A stretch of 64,000 nt of DNA from Burkholderia mayonis (GCF_001523745.2 NZ_CP013386.1:2914001-2978000), one strand, 5' to 3'; positions 7,890-18,372 are shown, counted from the stretch's first letter. Notes: generated by a model from the letters alone, not told the origin. Numbers and translations are program-made.

Positions 7890-8682
7890 CGCCCGCTCAC
7901 CCCCCCCCAACCGCGCACTTGATCCGGTCGTCCGCACTGCGCCACAGTTCGTAGCCCAGGAACTTACGACCGGTCGCCTGAGCAACCGCCGTCTTGGCCT
8001 CATTGACCCGCAGGTGGAGTCGGTCGTAGAGCCTGCGCAAACCGTCCAGCACCCGTTCGCCCGCGCTGCGACTACGCACATACACATTGCAGTCGTCGGC
8101 GTAGCGCACGAAGCGGCGGCCTCGCTTCTCCAGTTCCCGGTCCACCTCGTCCAACAGCACATTGGCCAGCAGCGGCGACAGTGGCCCGCCTTGCGGCGTA
8201 CCTTCGTGACGCTCCATGACCACCCCGCCATCCATGATCCTGGCTACAAGGTAGTGACGAACAAGCCGTAACACGGCCTTGTCGTCGATCCGACTCGACA
8301 GCCTTTCCATCAGAATGTCGTGATTGACCCGATCAAAGAACTTCTCCAGATCCACATCAACCACCACCCGCTAGCCGCCGCACGTGCCGCTGTGCCATCA
8401 GCACCGCGTCACGCGCCCGGCGTCCCGGGCGGAAGCCGTAGCTGTGAACGTCGGATCTCCTCACAACCGCCGGATTTACGCCGCCGACCCTTGACCACGA
8501 GCGCTTTACAGTTCATTGCCTGCTCGCCCTGATCGGCACCGCCTTCTATCCGGTTCTTGTCCATCGGCTCGCGGTTTCGCTCCACGCTTGGTCACCCGCA
8601 CGCAGTTGCGCTTCGCTTCATTCGCTGTGGTCAACTCATGGTGGGACTTGCACCCACAAGATTGCGCCCATGCTGGGCGCAC
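7890..8682 (-). mobile_element. Truncated group II intron seated behind the spoT terminator
   Basis: On the minus strand the element begins at 8682 with GTGCGCCCAGCATGGGCGCA, a canonical group II intron 5' end (GTGCG). A leader follows with GTGGGTGCAAGTCCCACC, then the remains of the reverse transcriptase gene. The 3' half of the protein, the maturase region and domains V-VI are gone. The junction is immediately after a hairpin-plus-T terminator, the target preference known for class C group II introns. The same 20-base start recurs at 36013. Confidence 0.75.
7897..8475 (-). pseudogene. ltrA: Group II intron reverse transcriptase fragment
   Basis: The readable core (7897-8367) begins VVVDVDLEKFFDRVNHDIL and carries the RT motifs PQGGPLSPLLANV and the catalytic YADD box (RRFVRYADDCNVY). 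It then runs into a tract of nine C residues and stops. Upstream, the adjoining part SYGFRPGRRARDAVL is recognisable in a different frame (about 8410-8460) and separated by a frameshift and stop near 8370. Fingers, thumb, X and En regions are missing, so it cannot support splicing or mobility. Confidence 0.85.
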
Positions 8683-8708
8683 AATGAAAATGGCGGCCCA
8701 AGGCCGCC
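8683..8708 (-). terminator. Rho-independent terminator of spoT
   Basis: Minus strand GGCGGCC-TTG-GGCCGCC stem-loop followed by ATTTTCATT, 42 bp after the spoT stop codon. The group II intron begins at the next base after the T-rich tail. Confidence 0.8.
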
Positions 8709-8749
8709 GTCGACGACACGCCGCACTCGCCTCTCGGGCACGGTTCGCG

Positions 8750-11119
8750 CTAGTAGTCCTGCCGTTCGCGATCGATCCGCATTCCGCCGTCGTGCCGCGC
8801 ATGCACGACGTCGTCGTTCGAACGCTCACGCATGATCCGCATCACGTCCGGATTCGTGCGCACGCGGCGCATCACGTTCGCGAGGTGCACGCGGTCGCTC
8901 ACCTGGATCACGAAGCGCAGCACCGTCGATTCGTGCGTCAGATCCTCGTCCATCGCGATATGGACGATGTTCGCGTCGGCCGACGTGATGTCGGCCGCGA
9001 CGCGCGCGAAGATCCCCTTCGCGTTCTTCACGAGCGCCTTCACCGCGACGTCGAACAGACGTCCCGGCTGCGGCGCCCACGCGACGTCGATCCAGCGGCC
9101 CGGATCGCGCCGGTGGATCCGCTGCGCGACACGGCACGCGGTCGTATGGATCGCCATCCCGAGCCCGATGCCGATGTAGCCCATGATGTCGTCGCCCGGA
9201 ATCGGCCGGCAGCACGCCGACAGCTGCACCGACATTCCTTCCGTGCCGGTGATGACGACGGGCGGCGCATGGTTCGCCGCATGACGTTCGGCGCGCGGCA
9301 GATCGTCGTCGGCGTCGCGCCCGCTCATCAGCACTTCGATGCGCTTCGCCATCACGGCGGCCACGCGGCGACCGAGGCCGATGTCCGCGAAGATTTCCTG
9401 ACGGCTCTTGTTGCCCGTCCACTGGACGAGCTTTTCCCATGCCTCGGGCGTGACGTCGGCAAGCGCGAGCCCGTAGCCCTTGAGGCTCTGGTCGACGAGC
9501 CGCTCGCCCAGTTGCACCGATTCGTTCAGGCGCATCGTCTTCAGGTAATGCCGGATCGCCGAGCGCGCCTTGCCGGTGCGCACGAAACCGAGCCACGCGG
9601 GATTCGGCTTCGAGTACGGCGCAGTGATCACCTCGACGATGTCGCCGCTCTTCAGCTCGGTGCGCAGCGGCAGCAGCTCGTTGTTGATCTTCACGGCAAC
9701 GCACTGGTTGCCGAGATCGCTGTGGATCGAATACGCGAAGTCGAGCGCGGTGGCGCCGCGCGGCAGCGCCATGATCTTCGACTTCGGCGTGAACACGTAG
9801 ACCGCATCCGGAAACAGATCGATCTTCACGTGCTCGAGGAATTCGCTCGAATCGCCCGCCTCGCTCTGGATGTCGAGCAGCGACTTCAGCCACTGGTGCG
9901 CGCGCTTCTGCACATCATTCAGATCCGCGCCGCCGTTCTTGTAGAGCCAGTGCGCGGCGACGCCGGCTTCCGCGATCTCGTGCATCTTGCGCGTGCGCAC
10001 CTGGAACTCGATCGGCGCGCCGAACGGGCCGACGAGCGTCGTGTGCAGCGACTGATAGCCGTTGACCTTCGGGATCGCGATGTAATCCTTGAATTTGCCC
10101 GGCACGGGCTTGTAGAGCGCGTGCAGCACGCCGATGCACGTGTAGCAGTCGAGCGGATGCTCGACGACGATCCGGAAACCGTACACGTCGAGCACCTGAG
10201 AGAACGACAACTGCTTGTCGCGCATCTTCTTGTAGATGCTGTAGATCGTCTTCTCGCGGCCGGTGATCTCGGCGCCGATCTTCGCATCCGCCATCGCGCG
10301 CTGCACCGACTCGAGGATCTTGCCGATCACTTCCCGACGGTTGCCGCGCGCGGCCTTCACCGCCTTCTCGAGCGTCGCGTAACGATTCGGATTGAAGTTC
10401 GCGAAACTCATGTCCTGCAGCTCGCGATACGTATTGTTCAGCCCGAGGCGGTGCGCGATCGGCGCATAGATGTCGAGCGTCTCGCGCGCGACGCGGCGGC
10501 GCTTTTCCACCGGCACCGCGCCTAGCGTGCGCATGTTGTGCAGGCGGTCGGCAAGCTTCACGAGGATCACGCGCACGTCGCGCGCCATCGCGAGCAGCAT
10601 CTTGCGGAAGTTCTCCGCCTGCGCTTCCTCGCGGCTCCTGAACTCCATCTTGTCGAGCTTCGACAGACCGTCGACGAGCTCGGCGACCTTCGGGCCGAAG
10701 CGCTCGGCGAGCTCGCTCTTCGTCACGCCCTGGTCTTCCATCACGTCGTGCAAAAGCGCCGCCATGATCGCCTGGGCGTCGAGCTTCCAACCGGCGCAGA
10801 TTTCCGCGACGGCGACGGGATGGGTGATGTAAGGTTCGCCGCTCTGGCGATATTGACCGAGGTGAGCTTCGTCGCCGAAGTGGAACGCCGCCTTGACCTC
10901 CTTGATTTCCTCGGGACTGAGGTAGTCGGCAAGCGCGGCGGTCAGTTTCGCGATGGAGACGACGCCGTGCTTGCGCGGCTGTTCCGGCGTTGCGGTCGGC
11001 CCGAACAGATGGCGAAACGACTGTTCGAGGACCGCGTCGATGTATTGACGCGCGGGCGACGGTGCGGTGGCCTCGGCGTGGCCGGCCTCCGAGGAGGCGG
11101 ACGATGGTGTGGTGCTCAT
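8750..11119 (-). CDS. spoT: Bifunctional (p)ppGpp synthetase/hydrolase SpoT/Rel
   Basis: Makes and degrades (p)ppGpp, the stringent-response alarmone. The 789-residue protein has the full Rel layout. An HD hydrolase domain comes first (ITHPVAVAEI, then ALLHDVMEDQG with the catalytic HD). The synthetase domain has GREKTIYSIYKKMRDK and PKVNGYQSLHTTLVGP. A TGS domain follows (VYVFTPKSKIMALPRGATALDFAY), and a C-terminal ACT domain ends the protein. The start is ATG 11119 behind AAGGAGGCGAAA; an upstream in-frame ATG lacks such a site. It is the last gene of yicC-gmk-rpoZ-spoT. Confidence 0.95.
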   Translation of the reverse strand: MSTTPSSASSEAGHAEATAPSPARQYIDAVLEQSFRHLFGPTATPEQPRKHGVVSIAKLTAALADYLSPEEIKEVKAAFHFGDEAHLGQYRQSGEPYITHPVAVAEICAGWKLDAQAIMAALLHDVMEDQGVTKSELAERFGPKVAELVDGLSKLDKMEFRSREEAQAENFRKMLLAMARDVRVILVKLADRLHNMRTLGAVPVEKRRRVARETLDIYAPIAHRLGLNNTYRELQDMSFANFNPNRYATLEKAVKAARGNRREVIGKILESVQRAMADAKIGAEITGREKTIYSIYKKMRDKQLSFSQVLDVYGFRIVVEHPLDCYTCIGVLHALYKPVPGKFKDYIAIPKVNGYQSLHTTLVGPFGAPIEFQVRTRKMHEIAEAGVAAHWLYKNGGADLNDVQKRAHQWLKSLLDIQSEAGDSSEFLEHVKIDLFPDAVYVFTPKSKIMALPRGATALDFAYSIHSDLGNQCVAVKINNELLPLRTELKSGDIVEVITAPYSKPNPAWLGFVRTGKARSAIRHYLKTMRLNESVQLGERLVDQSLKGYGLALADVTPEAWEKLVQWTGNKSRQEIFADIGLGRRVAAVMAKRIEVLMSGRDADDDLPRAERHAANHAPPVVITGTEGMSVQLSACCRPIPGDDIMGYIGIGLGMAIHTTACRVAQRIHRRDPGRWIDVAWAPQPGRLFDVAVKALVKNAKGIFARVAADITSADANIVHIAMDEDLTHESTVLRFVIQVSDRVHLANVMRRVRTNPDVMRIMRERSNDDVVHARHDGGMRIDRERQDY

Positions 11120-11185
11120 TTTCGCCTCCTTGGTTCGCACGTCGGTTGCGCGGGGACTACATGGCTGAAGAAATCCGAGTGTGCC

Positions 11186-11389
11186 TTAAACCGGCACTTT
11201 CTTCAGCATTTCGACACCGACCTGGCCGGCCGCGATCTCGCGCAGCGCGACGACCGTCGGCTTGTCGCGGCTTTCGATCTTCGGCGTATGGCCTTGCGCG
11301 AGCTGCCGCGCGCGATAAGTGGCGGCGAGCGCCAGTTCGAAGCGGTTCGGAATCTGCTTCAGGCAGTCTTCAACGGTAATGCGAGCCAT
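11186..11389 (-). CDS. rpoZ: RNA polymerase omega subunit
   Basis: 67 residues, full length, starting [20 protein letters not shown] with the conserved helix RARQLAQG. Omega promotes beta' folding and forms part of the ppGpp binding site 1 in proteobacterial polymerase. Its position directly before spoT is conserved and functionally fitting. Confidence 0.96.
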
Positions 11390-11449
11390 GTTGGGTCGTT
11401 CCTTCTGAATATGTTGCTTATTCTACCTTATGTGCTTCGTGCGCCGCCG

Positions 11450-12139
<690 letters not shown>

Positions 12140-13063
12140 CTACTCCAGATTTTGCACTTGCTCGCGCATCTGCTCGATCAGCAGCTTGAGCGCCATCGAC
12201 GCGTCGGCGAGCTCCTTCGCCGCCGCCTTCGAGCCGAGCGTGTTCGCCTCACGGTTCAGCTCCTGCATCATGAAGTCGAGACGCTTGCCGACGCGGCCGC
12301 CCTTCTCGATCACGTGGCGCGTCTCGTTCAGATGCGCGGTAAGGCGCGACAGCTCCTCGGCGATGTCGATGCGGATGCCGTACATCGTCACTTCCTGACG
12401 GATTCGCTCGGCCGCCTCCTCGCGCGATGCGATGGGCGCGCTGCCTTCCGGCGCGGCGATGCCGAGCGCTTCCTGCAGCCGCTCGACGATCTTCTGCTGA
12501 TGTTTCTCGATCAGCTCCGGCACGAGCGGCATGATGCGCGCGACGATCGCCTCCATCTCGGCGACGTTCGCGAGCAGCATCGTCGCGAGCTGCGCGCCCT
12601 CGCGCGAGCGCACGACGACGAGCTCGCCGATCGCTTCCTTGCCGCACGCGAGCACCGCGTCGCGCAGCGCGTCGGCCGACACGCCGCTCTCGGCGAGCAC
12701 GCCGGGCCAGCGGAGGATCTCGCCCGCACGCATGCGGCCGACGCCTGGAAACGCGTCGAGCACGGCGCGCTCGAGCTCGGCAAGCTGGCTGAGCGCCGCC
12801 TGGTTCAGCGCGCCCGCGTTCACGTTCTGGTCGCCGCGCTGCAGGTTGATGCGCACGTCGACCTTGCCGCGCGACAGCTTGTTCATCAGCATCTCGCGCA
12901 GCGCCGGCTCGCACGCGCGCACGTCGTCCGGCATCCGGAAATTCAGGTCCAGGAACCGCGAATTCACGGTCCGCAATTCGACCGATACGCTCGTGCCGCC
13001 GTTGCCGGAGGCCGTCGCGAGATCGCGCGTCGCGCTCGCATAGCCCGTCATGCTGTAGATCAT
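12140..13063 (-). CDS. yicC: YicC/YloC family endoribonuclease
   Basis: 307 residues, with the typical N-terminal signature MIYSMTGYASA and the segment VNSRFLDLNFRMPD. The DUF1732 C-terminal region carries RLDFMMQELNREANTLGSKA. Members are reported as endoribonucleases that influence small-RNA turnover in E. coli. First gene of the minus-strand cluster leading to spoT, divergent from rph with 173 bp between. Confidence 0.9.
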   Translation of the reverse strand: MIYSMTGYASATRDLATASGNGGTSVSVELRTVNSRFLDLNFRMPDDVRACEPALREMLMNKLSRGKVDVRINLQRGDQNVNAGALNQAALSQLAELERAVLDAFPGVGRMRAGEILRWPGVLAESGVSADALRDAVLACGKEAIGELVVVRSREGAQLATMLLANVAEMEAIVARIMPLVPELIEKHQQKIVERLQEALGIAAPEGSAPIASREEAAERIRQEVTMYGIRIDIAEELSRLTAHLNETRHVIEKGGRVGKRLDFMMQELNREANTLGSKAAAKELADASMALKLLIEQMREQVQNLE

Positions 13064-13236
13064 CGTTCGTCCCGTCGTTTGATGGCCCAGCGGGCCAGGA
13101 GGATTCGAGACGCCCGGCGCTTACGAGGCGCGGGGCGCGAAACGGTCATTATCCCATTTTTGCGGGCCGGACCCGCCGGACCGACGCGCCGTGCGCGCGG
13201 TAAAATCCTGATTTCCCCTCAAGCACATTGCTCCCG

Positions 13237-13968
13237 ATGACGAATTCCTCCCCACGCCCGAGCGGTCGGCGCGCCGACCAACTGCGCGACGTGCGCATCA
13301 CGCGCCGCTACACGAAGCATGCCGAAGGCTCGGTGCTCGTCGAATTCGGCGACACGAAGGTGATCTGCACGGCGAGCGTCGCCGAGCGCGTGCCCGAGTT
13401 CCTGCGCGACCGCGGCCAGGGCTGGCTCACCGCCGAATACGGGATGCTGCCGCGCGCAACGCACACGCGCAGCGACCGCGAGGCGGCGCGCGGCAAGCAG
13501 ACGGGCCGCACGCAGGAAATTCAGCGACTGATCGGCCGCGCGCTGCGTGCGGTATTCGATCTCGACGCGCTCGGCCCGCGCACGCTGCACCTCGACTGCG
13601 ACGTGATCCAGGCCGACGGCGGCACGCGCACGGCGAGCATCACGGGCGCGTTCGTCGCCGCGCACGATGCCGTGACGAAGCTCGTCGCGGCAGGCAAGAT
13701 CGCGCGCTCGCCGATCACCGACTACGTCGCGGCGATCTCGGTCGGCGTGTTCGGCGGAGCGCCGGTGCTCGATCTCGACTACGACGAAGACTCCGCTTGC
13801 GACACCGACATGAACGTCGTGATGACGGGCTCGGGCGGTTTCGTCGAGGTACAGGGCACCGCGGAAGGCGTGCCGTTCTCGCGCGCCGAGATGAACGCGC
13901 TCCTCGACCTCGCGCAAGCCGGCATCGGCGAGCTCGTGCGTCTGCAGCGCGCGGCGCTGGAGGCCTGA
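13237..13968 (+). CDS. rph: Ribonuclease PH
   Basis: Phosphorolytic 3'-5' exoribonuclease that trims tRNA and other RNA 3' ends. 243 residues with conserved [47 protein letters not shown] and the Asp-rich [18 protein letters not shown] motif near the C-terminus. ATG 13237 is chosen; an in-frame TTG nine bases upstream has no better support. A -10-like TAAAAT lies at 13201-13206. It starts a tight operon with rdgB and hemW. Confidence 0.95.
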   Translation: MTNSSPRPSGRRADQLRDVRITRRYTKHAEGSVLVEFGDTKVICTASVAERVPEFLRDRGQGWLTAEYGMLPRATHTRSDREAARGKQTGRTQEIQRLIGRALRAVFDLDALGPRTLHLDCDVIQADGGTRTASITGAFVAAHDAVTKLVAAGKIARSPITDYVAAISVGVFGGAPVLDLDYDEDSACDTDMNVVMTGSGGFVEVQGTAEGVPFSRAEMNALLDLAQAGIGELVRLQRAALEA

Positions 13969-13969
13969 G

Positions 13970-14596
13970 ATGTCGCATGCATCGACCGACGCCGCGCGCT
14001 CGCGTATCGTCCTCGCCTCGAACAATCCGGGCAAGCTGCGCGAGTTCGCCGCCCTCTTCTCGACGGCCGGCATCGACGTCGTGCCGCAGGGCGAACTCGG
14101 CGTGCCCGAAGCGGACGAGCCGCACGTGACGTTCGTCGAGAACGCGCTCGCGAAGGCGCGCCATGCGTCGCGCGCGACGGGTCTGCCCGCCGTCGCCGAC
14201 GATTCGGGCCTGTGCGTGGCCGCGCTGCGCGGCGCGCCGGGCGTCTATTCGGCGCGCTACGCGCAGCGCGCCGGCCGCGAAAAGAGCGACGCGGCGAACA
14301 ATGCGTATCTCGTCGAACAATTGCGCGACGTCGCAGACCGGCGCGCGTACTACTGCTGCGTGCTCGCGCTCGTGCGCCACGCGGACGATCCGGAGCCGAT
14401 CATCGCCGAAGGCCGCTGGGCGGGCGAGATCGTCGACGCGCCGCGCGGTGCGCACGGCTTCGGCTACGATCCGCACTTCCTCGTGTCGGCGCTCGGCGCG
14501 ACCGCAGCCGAGCTCGATCCGGCCGCGAAGAACGCGGTGAGCCATCGCGCGCTCGCGCTGAAGTCGCTCGTCGCGCGGCTGGGAGAGATTCGATGA
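13970..14596 (+). CDS. rdgB: XTP/dITP diphosphatase (RdgB/HAM1)
   Basis: Hydrolyses dITP, XTP and ITP to monophosphates, keeping deaminated purines out of DNA. 208 residues with the family signature IVLASNNPGKLREF, then VTFVENALAKARHAS, the catalytic-site ADDSGLCVAALRG, and GFGYDPHF near the C-terminus. It begins 1 bp after the rph stop and its stop overlaps the hemW start (ATGA), so the three are translationally coupled. Confidence 0.95.
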   Translation: MSHASTDAARSRIVLASNNPGKLREFAALFSTAGIDVVPQGELGVPEADEPHVTFVENALAKARHASRATGLPAVADDSGLCVAALRGAPGVYSARYAQRAGREKSDAANNAYLVEQLRDVADRRAYYCCVLALVRHADDPEPIIAEGRWAGEIVDAPRGAHGFGYDPHFLVSALGATAAELDPAAKNAVSHRALALKSLVARLGEIR

Positions 14597-15807
14597 GCGA
14601 CGCCGCCAACGGCGCGCGCGTCGTCGCGACGTTCGCCGCGCCCGGCAAGATCCGGCTCGCGTCGCTGCCGCCGCTCGCGCTGTATGTGCACTTCCCGTGG
14701 TGCGTGCGCAAGTGCCCGTATTGCGACTTCAACTCGCACGAATGGAAGGACGGCGGCGCGCTGCCCGAGCACGGCTATCTCGACGCGCTGCGCGCCGACC
14801 TCGAGCAGGCGCTGCCGCTCGTCTGGGGGCGCCAGGTGCATACGGTGTTCATCGGCGGCGGTACGCCGAGCCTGCTGTCGGCGGCGGGCCTCGACCGGCT
14901 GCTGTCCGACGTGCGCGCGCTCCTGCCGCTCGATGCGGACGCCGAGATCACGCTCGAAGCGAATCCCGGCACGTTCGAGGCGGCGAAGTTCGCGCAATTC
15001 CGCGCGAGCGGCGTAAACCGCCTGTCGATCGGCATCCAGAGCTTCAACGAGGCTCATCTGAAGGCGCTCGGCCGGATCCACGACGCCGCGCAGGCGCGCG
15101 CCGCGGTCGAAATCGCCGCACGCACGTTCGACAACTTCAATCTCGACCTGATGTTCGCGCTGCCGAACCAGACGCTCGACGAATGCCGCACGGATCTCGA
15201 GACCGCGCTGTCGTTCGCGCCGCCGCATCTGTCGCTCTATCACCTGACGCTCGAGCCGAACACGTACTTCGCGAAATTCCCGCCCGTCGTGCCGGACGAC
15301 GATGCATCGGCCGACATGCAGGACTGGCTGCACGAGCGCACCGCGCAGGCGGGCTACGAGCGCTATGAGGTGTCCGCCTATGCGAAGCCGCATCGGCAGT
15401 GCAAGCACAACCTGAACTACTGGCGCTTCGGCGACTATCTCGGGATCGGCGCGGGCGCGCACACGAAACTGTCGTTTCCGAACCGGATCCTCCGCCAGGC
15501 GCGCCACAAGCATCCTGCGACGTTCATCGAGCAGGCAAAAGCGGGCACGGCCGTGCAGGAGGAGCGCGAGGTCGGGCCGCGCGATCTGCCGTTCGAGTTC
15601 ATGCTGAACGCGCTGCGGCTCGTCGAAGGCGTGCCCACGCACAGCTTCGCGGAGCGCACCGGCCTGTCGCTCGCCGCGATCGGACCCGCGCTCGCGGAAG
15701 CCGAGCGGCGCGGCCTCATCGTGCACGATCACACGCGCATCGCGCCGACGCCGCTCGGCCAACGCTTCCTCAACGATCTCCAGGCGCTCTTCTTGCGCGA
15801 CGAATGA
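14593..15807 (+). CDS. hemW: HemW, radical SAM heme-trafficking protein
   Basis: 404 residues. The radical-SAM CX3CX2C motif is WCVRKCPYCDFNSHEW, followed by GGGTPSLL (SAM binding) and NRLSIGIQSF. The C-terminal part carries the HemN-C domain (DLPFEFMLNALRL). Members were long misnamed coproporphyrinogen dehydrogenases; HemW binds heme and inserts it into respiratory enzymes. ATG 14593 overlaps the rdgB stop by 4 bp. Confidence 0.93.
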   Translation: MSDAANGARVVATFAAPGKIRLASLPPLALYVHFPWCVRKCPYCDFNSHEWKDGGALPEHGYLDALRADLEQALPLVWGRQVHTVFIGGGTPSLLSAAGLDRLLSDVRALLPLDADAEITLEANPGTFEAAKFAQFRASGVNRLSIGIQSFNEAHLKALGRIHDAAQARAAVEIAARTFDNFNLDLMFALPNQTLDECRTDLETALSFAPPHLSLYHLTLEPNTYFAKFPPVVPDDDASADMQDWLHERTAQAGYERYEVSAYAKPHRQCKHNLNYWRFGDYLGIGAGAHTKLSFPNRILRQARHKHPATFIEQAKAGTAVQEEREVGPRDLPFEFMLNALRLVEGVPTHSFAERTGLSLAAIGPALAEAERRGLIVHDHTRIAPTPLGQRFLNDLQALFLRDE

Positions 15808-15898
15808 TCGGCGGATAACCGACGAGCGAGCGGCGGCGCGAATCGGCCGGGTTGCCGCGATCGATTCGCGCGTCATTTCGGTTACAATGCACGGCCTT

Positions 15899-15986
<88 letters not shown>

Positions 15987-16140
15987 GGACACGCTTTCCC
16001 CGCCTCTCAAGAAATGCCGCAAAGCCAAGCCGGACAAGGGTTTGCTGGCCATCCAAGCTTTCGTGAGCGTCCAAGAAAAGTCGTAAAATTCCAAATTTTG
16101 CCGGGTACTTTTCCGGGTACTTTTTGGACCTATAACGACA

Positions 16141-16800
16141 ATGCCTGAGAGCCTCTTACGTCATCTGCAATGCCGCGCGGCCAAGCCGCGCGAACGCGTC
16201 TATCGCCTTAGCGATGGCGGCGGTCTCGCATTGCTCGTCAAGCCCAACGGATTGAAGTACTGGCAGTTCCGGTACATGAAGCCGGACGGCCGCGAAGGCT
16301 TGATACAGATCGGCCCGTACCCACGCGTCACGCTAGAGGCCGCAAGAGCGGAGCGGCACGGAACGAGCATCGCGCGGCCGTGCAGGGCGGCAACGATCCT
16401 GCGATGCTGCGCAAGCAGGAGAAGGCCCGCCGCAAGATCGACGCAGCCCGCGCGCTTCAAGCAGTACGCCACGGCGTTTATCGAGGCACGCAGTGCGGAT
16501 GGGTGAATCCGAAGCACATGCAACAGTGGACGGAACACCCTCGCGACCTACGCCTATTCCATCATCGGCGCATTGCGCCCGGCCGACATCCACACGGACC
16601 TCGTGCGTCGAGTGCTTGAGGCCGATCTGGCTAACGAAAAACGAGACCGCATCGCGCCTGCGCAGCCGAATCGAGAACGTACTGGATTGGGCAAAATGCG
16701 TGGCCTGCGCGACGGCGAGAAGCCACCCTCAAGAGCCTGCACGACAAGAAACGATCGGGATGCACCGCCCCCCAGAAGCCGCCCATCATCCACAACGCGC
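16141..16800 (+). pseudogene. Decayed P4-type tyrosine integrase next to tRNA-Ser
   Basis: The N-terminal DUF4102-like region reads cleanly from 16141 (KPRERVYRLSDGGGLALLV, then KYWQFRYMKPDGRE, LIQIGPYPRVTLEAAR). After about codon 70 the homologous reading continues in other frames. GGNDPAMLRKQEKARRKIDA is in the frame of 16380. RPADIHTDLVRRVLEADLAN is in the frame of 16573. TASRLRSRIENVLDWAK is in yet another. At least three frameshifts, and the catalytic C-terminal domain is absent. It is the scar of an island once integrated at the tRNA; no distal copy of the tRNA 3' end was found in the window. Confidence 0.85.
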
Positions 16801-16802
16801 AG

Positions 16803-17501
16803 CTACTGCACCCCGACCAACCGGTATCCCTCGCCAGCTTCCGTCAAGATGTGCTCCGGTTGCCCTGGGTCACGCTCCAGCTTCTGACGTAAATGCCCGA
16901 CATAAACGCGCAGATAATGCTGGCCTTGCGTATGCGACGGTCCCCATATCTCCGTCAGCAACTGGTCATACGTCAACAGTCGTCCGGCATGTTGCGCGAG
17001 CAATGCGATCAGTCGATATTCCGTACGGCTCAAATGGACAGTTCCGCCCTCGCGCATCACTCTCCGCTCGCCGAGATCGATCGTGACGCATCCGAAACGC
17101 ACGATACCCTCCCAATGGCGCGGATTGCTAGCCAGCCGCCTCAGGCGCGCCTGGATTCGTGCGACCAATTCTGGTAACCCGAACGGTTTCGTCAGATAAT
17201 CGTCCGCTCCTGCATTCAGCGCGGCGACCTTGTCGGATTCCCGATCCCGCGACGACAAAACGATCAACGGTACACTCGACGAGCGGCGGATCTCCCTGAT
17301 CAGATCCACGCCATCGATGTCCGGCAAATTGATGTCGACGATGAGGAGATCCGGATGTCGCCGCGCAATCTCATCCAATCCCCGCGCGTCCGTGCCGGCA
17401 TCGAAGACAGCCAAGCCCTCTCGCGCGAGCGCCGTGCTTACAAAATGTCGAATGCACGTCTCGTCATCGATCAGCACGACAGTAACGGCCGGTTCGATCA
17501 T
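16803..17501 (-). CDS. kdpE: Response regulator KdpE
   Basis: 232-residue OmpR-class regulator of the Kdp potassium ATPase. Receiver: VVLIDDETCIR (acidic pocket), LLIVDINLPDIDGVDLI (phospho-acceptor Asp), VLSSRDRESDKV and the Lys in YLTKPFG. Winged-helix DNA-binding domain: LSRTEYRLIALLAQHAGRLL, then YLRVYVGHLRQKLE. ATG 17501 begins just before VTVVLIDDE and overlaps the stop of a 21-codon frame. The partner sensor kinase gene kdpD, which normally lies between kdpC and kdpE, is absent here. The 3' end abuts the integrase scar. Confidence 0.9.
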   Translation of the reverse strand: MIEPAVTVVLIDDETCIRHFVSTALAREGLAVFDAGTDARGLDEIARRHPDLLIVDINLPDIDGVDLIREIRRSSSVPLIVLSSRDRESDKVAALNAGADDYLTKPFGLPELVARIQARLRRLASNPRHWEGIVRFGCVTIDLGERRVMREGGTVHLSRTEYRLIALLAQHAGRLLTYDQLLTEIWGPSHTQGQHYLRVYVGHLRQKLERDPGQPEHILTEAGEGYRLVGVQ

Positions 17502-17563
17502 GGCCGACCTTGCCGATGGGTTCGAATCGATCGTCCGTGCCTTGCAGCAGACGAAAATGCCAT
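17498..17563 (-). CDS. Possible 21-codon leader frame coupled to kdpE
   Basis: A short frame (MAFSSAARHGRSI at its start) with a very strong ribosome-binding site (GGGAGGAGG) whose TGA overlaps the kdpE ATG as ATGA. It may be a real leader that delivers ribosomes to kdpE, or the residue of a deleted kdpD gene or other upstream gene. It does not resemble a KdpD C-terminus I recognise. Confidence 0.3.
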   Translation of the reverse strand: MAFSSAARHGRSIRTHRQGRP

Positions 17564-17775
17564 CTCGTTGCCTCCTCCCTCGGCTCACGCTCGGCAAACG
17601 CCGTTTTGTCGAGCCAGCCACCGCCGACTTCGGCTCACATAGCCGCCGCCGACCTACAATGAACCGGATTCCGAAACGCGCCGCTCACCGGGAGACAGAT
17701 CACAGGACAATCACGCAATCGCGGTACCTCTCCATTGGCATCCGCCGAATCGTTCTCGGCGGCCCCAATCGGTCG

Positions 17776-18357
17776 TCAGCGCATCGGCTTCACTGCGTCG
17801 AGTGCCAGGTTCAGCCTCAGCACGTTGACGCGTGGCTCGCCCAGTACGCCAAGTTGGCGTCCGCTCGTGTTGTCGGCAATCAGGCGACTGACGTGATCGA
17901 CCGACAAGCCTCGCGCCTTCGCCACCCGCTCCGCCTGATAGGCCGCTGCGGCTGGCGTGATGTCCGGATCGAGCCCGCTGCCCGACGACGTGACGAGATC
18001 CACGGGTATAGGCTTCGACACGTCCGTTCCTGCGGCCTTGAGCGCATCGATCCGACCTTTCACCTCGTCGGCAAGCGCCGGATTCGTCGGCCCCAGGTTC
18101 GAACCGCTCGAGCTCTGCGCGTTGTACGGATTCGGCGTGGTCGCCGACAGACGTCCCCAGAAATACTGCGGCGCGTCGAATTGCTGACCGATGACGGCGG
18201 AGCCGACCGCCTTTCCGTCTCGCTTTAGCAGACTCCCGTTCGCCTGCCACGGAAACACGACTTGCCCGATTCCGGTCACGACGAGCGGATACAAACCACC
18301 CGTGATCACCGTCAGAGCGGCGAATAGTACGAGCACCTGTCGAATCAGCGTCCTCAC
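17776..18357 (-). CDS. kdpC: Potassium-transporting ATPase subunit KdpC
   Basis: 193-residue single-pass subunit that assists KdpB and ATP binding. It has an N-terminal membrane helix ([20 protein letters not shown]), then the family motifs [15 protein letters not shown] and [18 protein letters not shown], ending LNLALDA. It starts 15 bp after the kdpB stop. Confidence 0.95.
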   Translation of the reverse strand: MRTLIRQVLVLFAALTVITGGLYPLVVTGIGQVVFPWQANGSLLKRDGKAVGSAVIGQQFDAPQYFWGRLSATTPNPYNAQSSSGSNLGPTNPALADEVKGRIDALKAAGTDVSKPIPVDLVTSSGSGLDPDITPAAAAYQAERVAKARGLSVDHVSRLIADNTSGRQLGVLGEPRVNVLRLNLALDAVKPMR

Positions 18358-18372
18358 GATATCGGTCTCCCG

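Noticed and set aside
7901..7909. C9 tract as a phase-variation switch
   Set aside because: It lies inside a truncated reverse transcriptase, so switching would have no functional gene to control.
8516..10525. 669-codon plus-strand frame opposite spoT
   Set aside because: Antisense shadow rich in Arg/His/Asp caused by high GC; spoT on the other strand has full domain structure.
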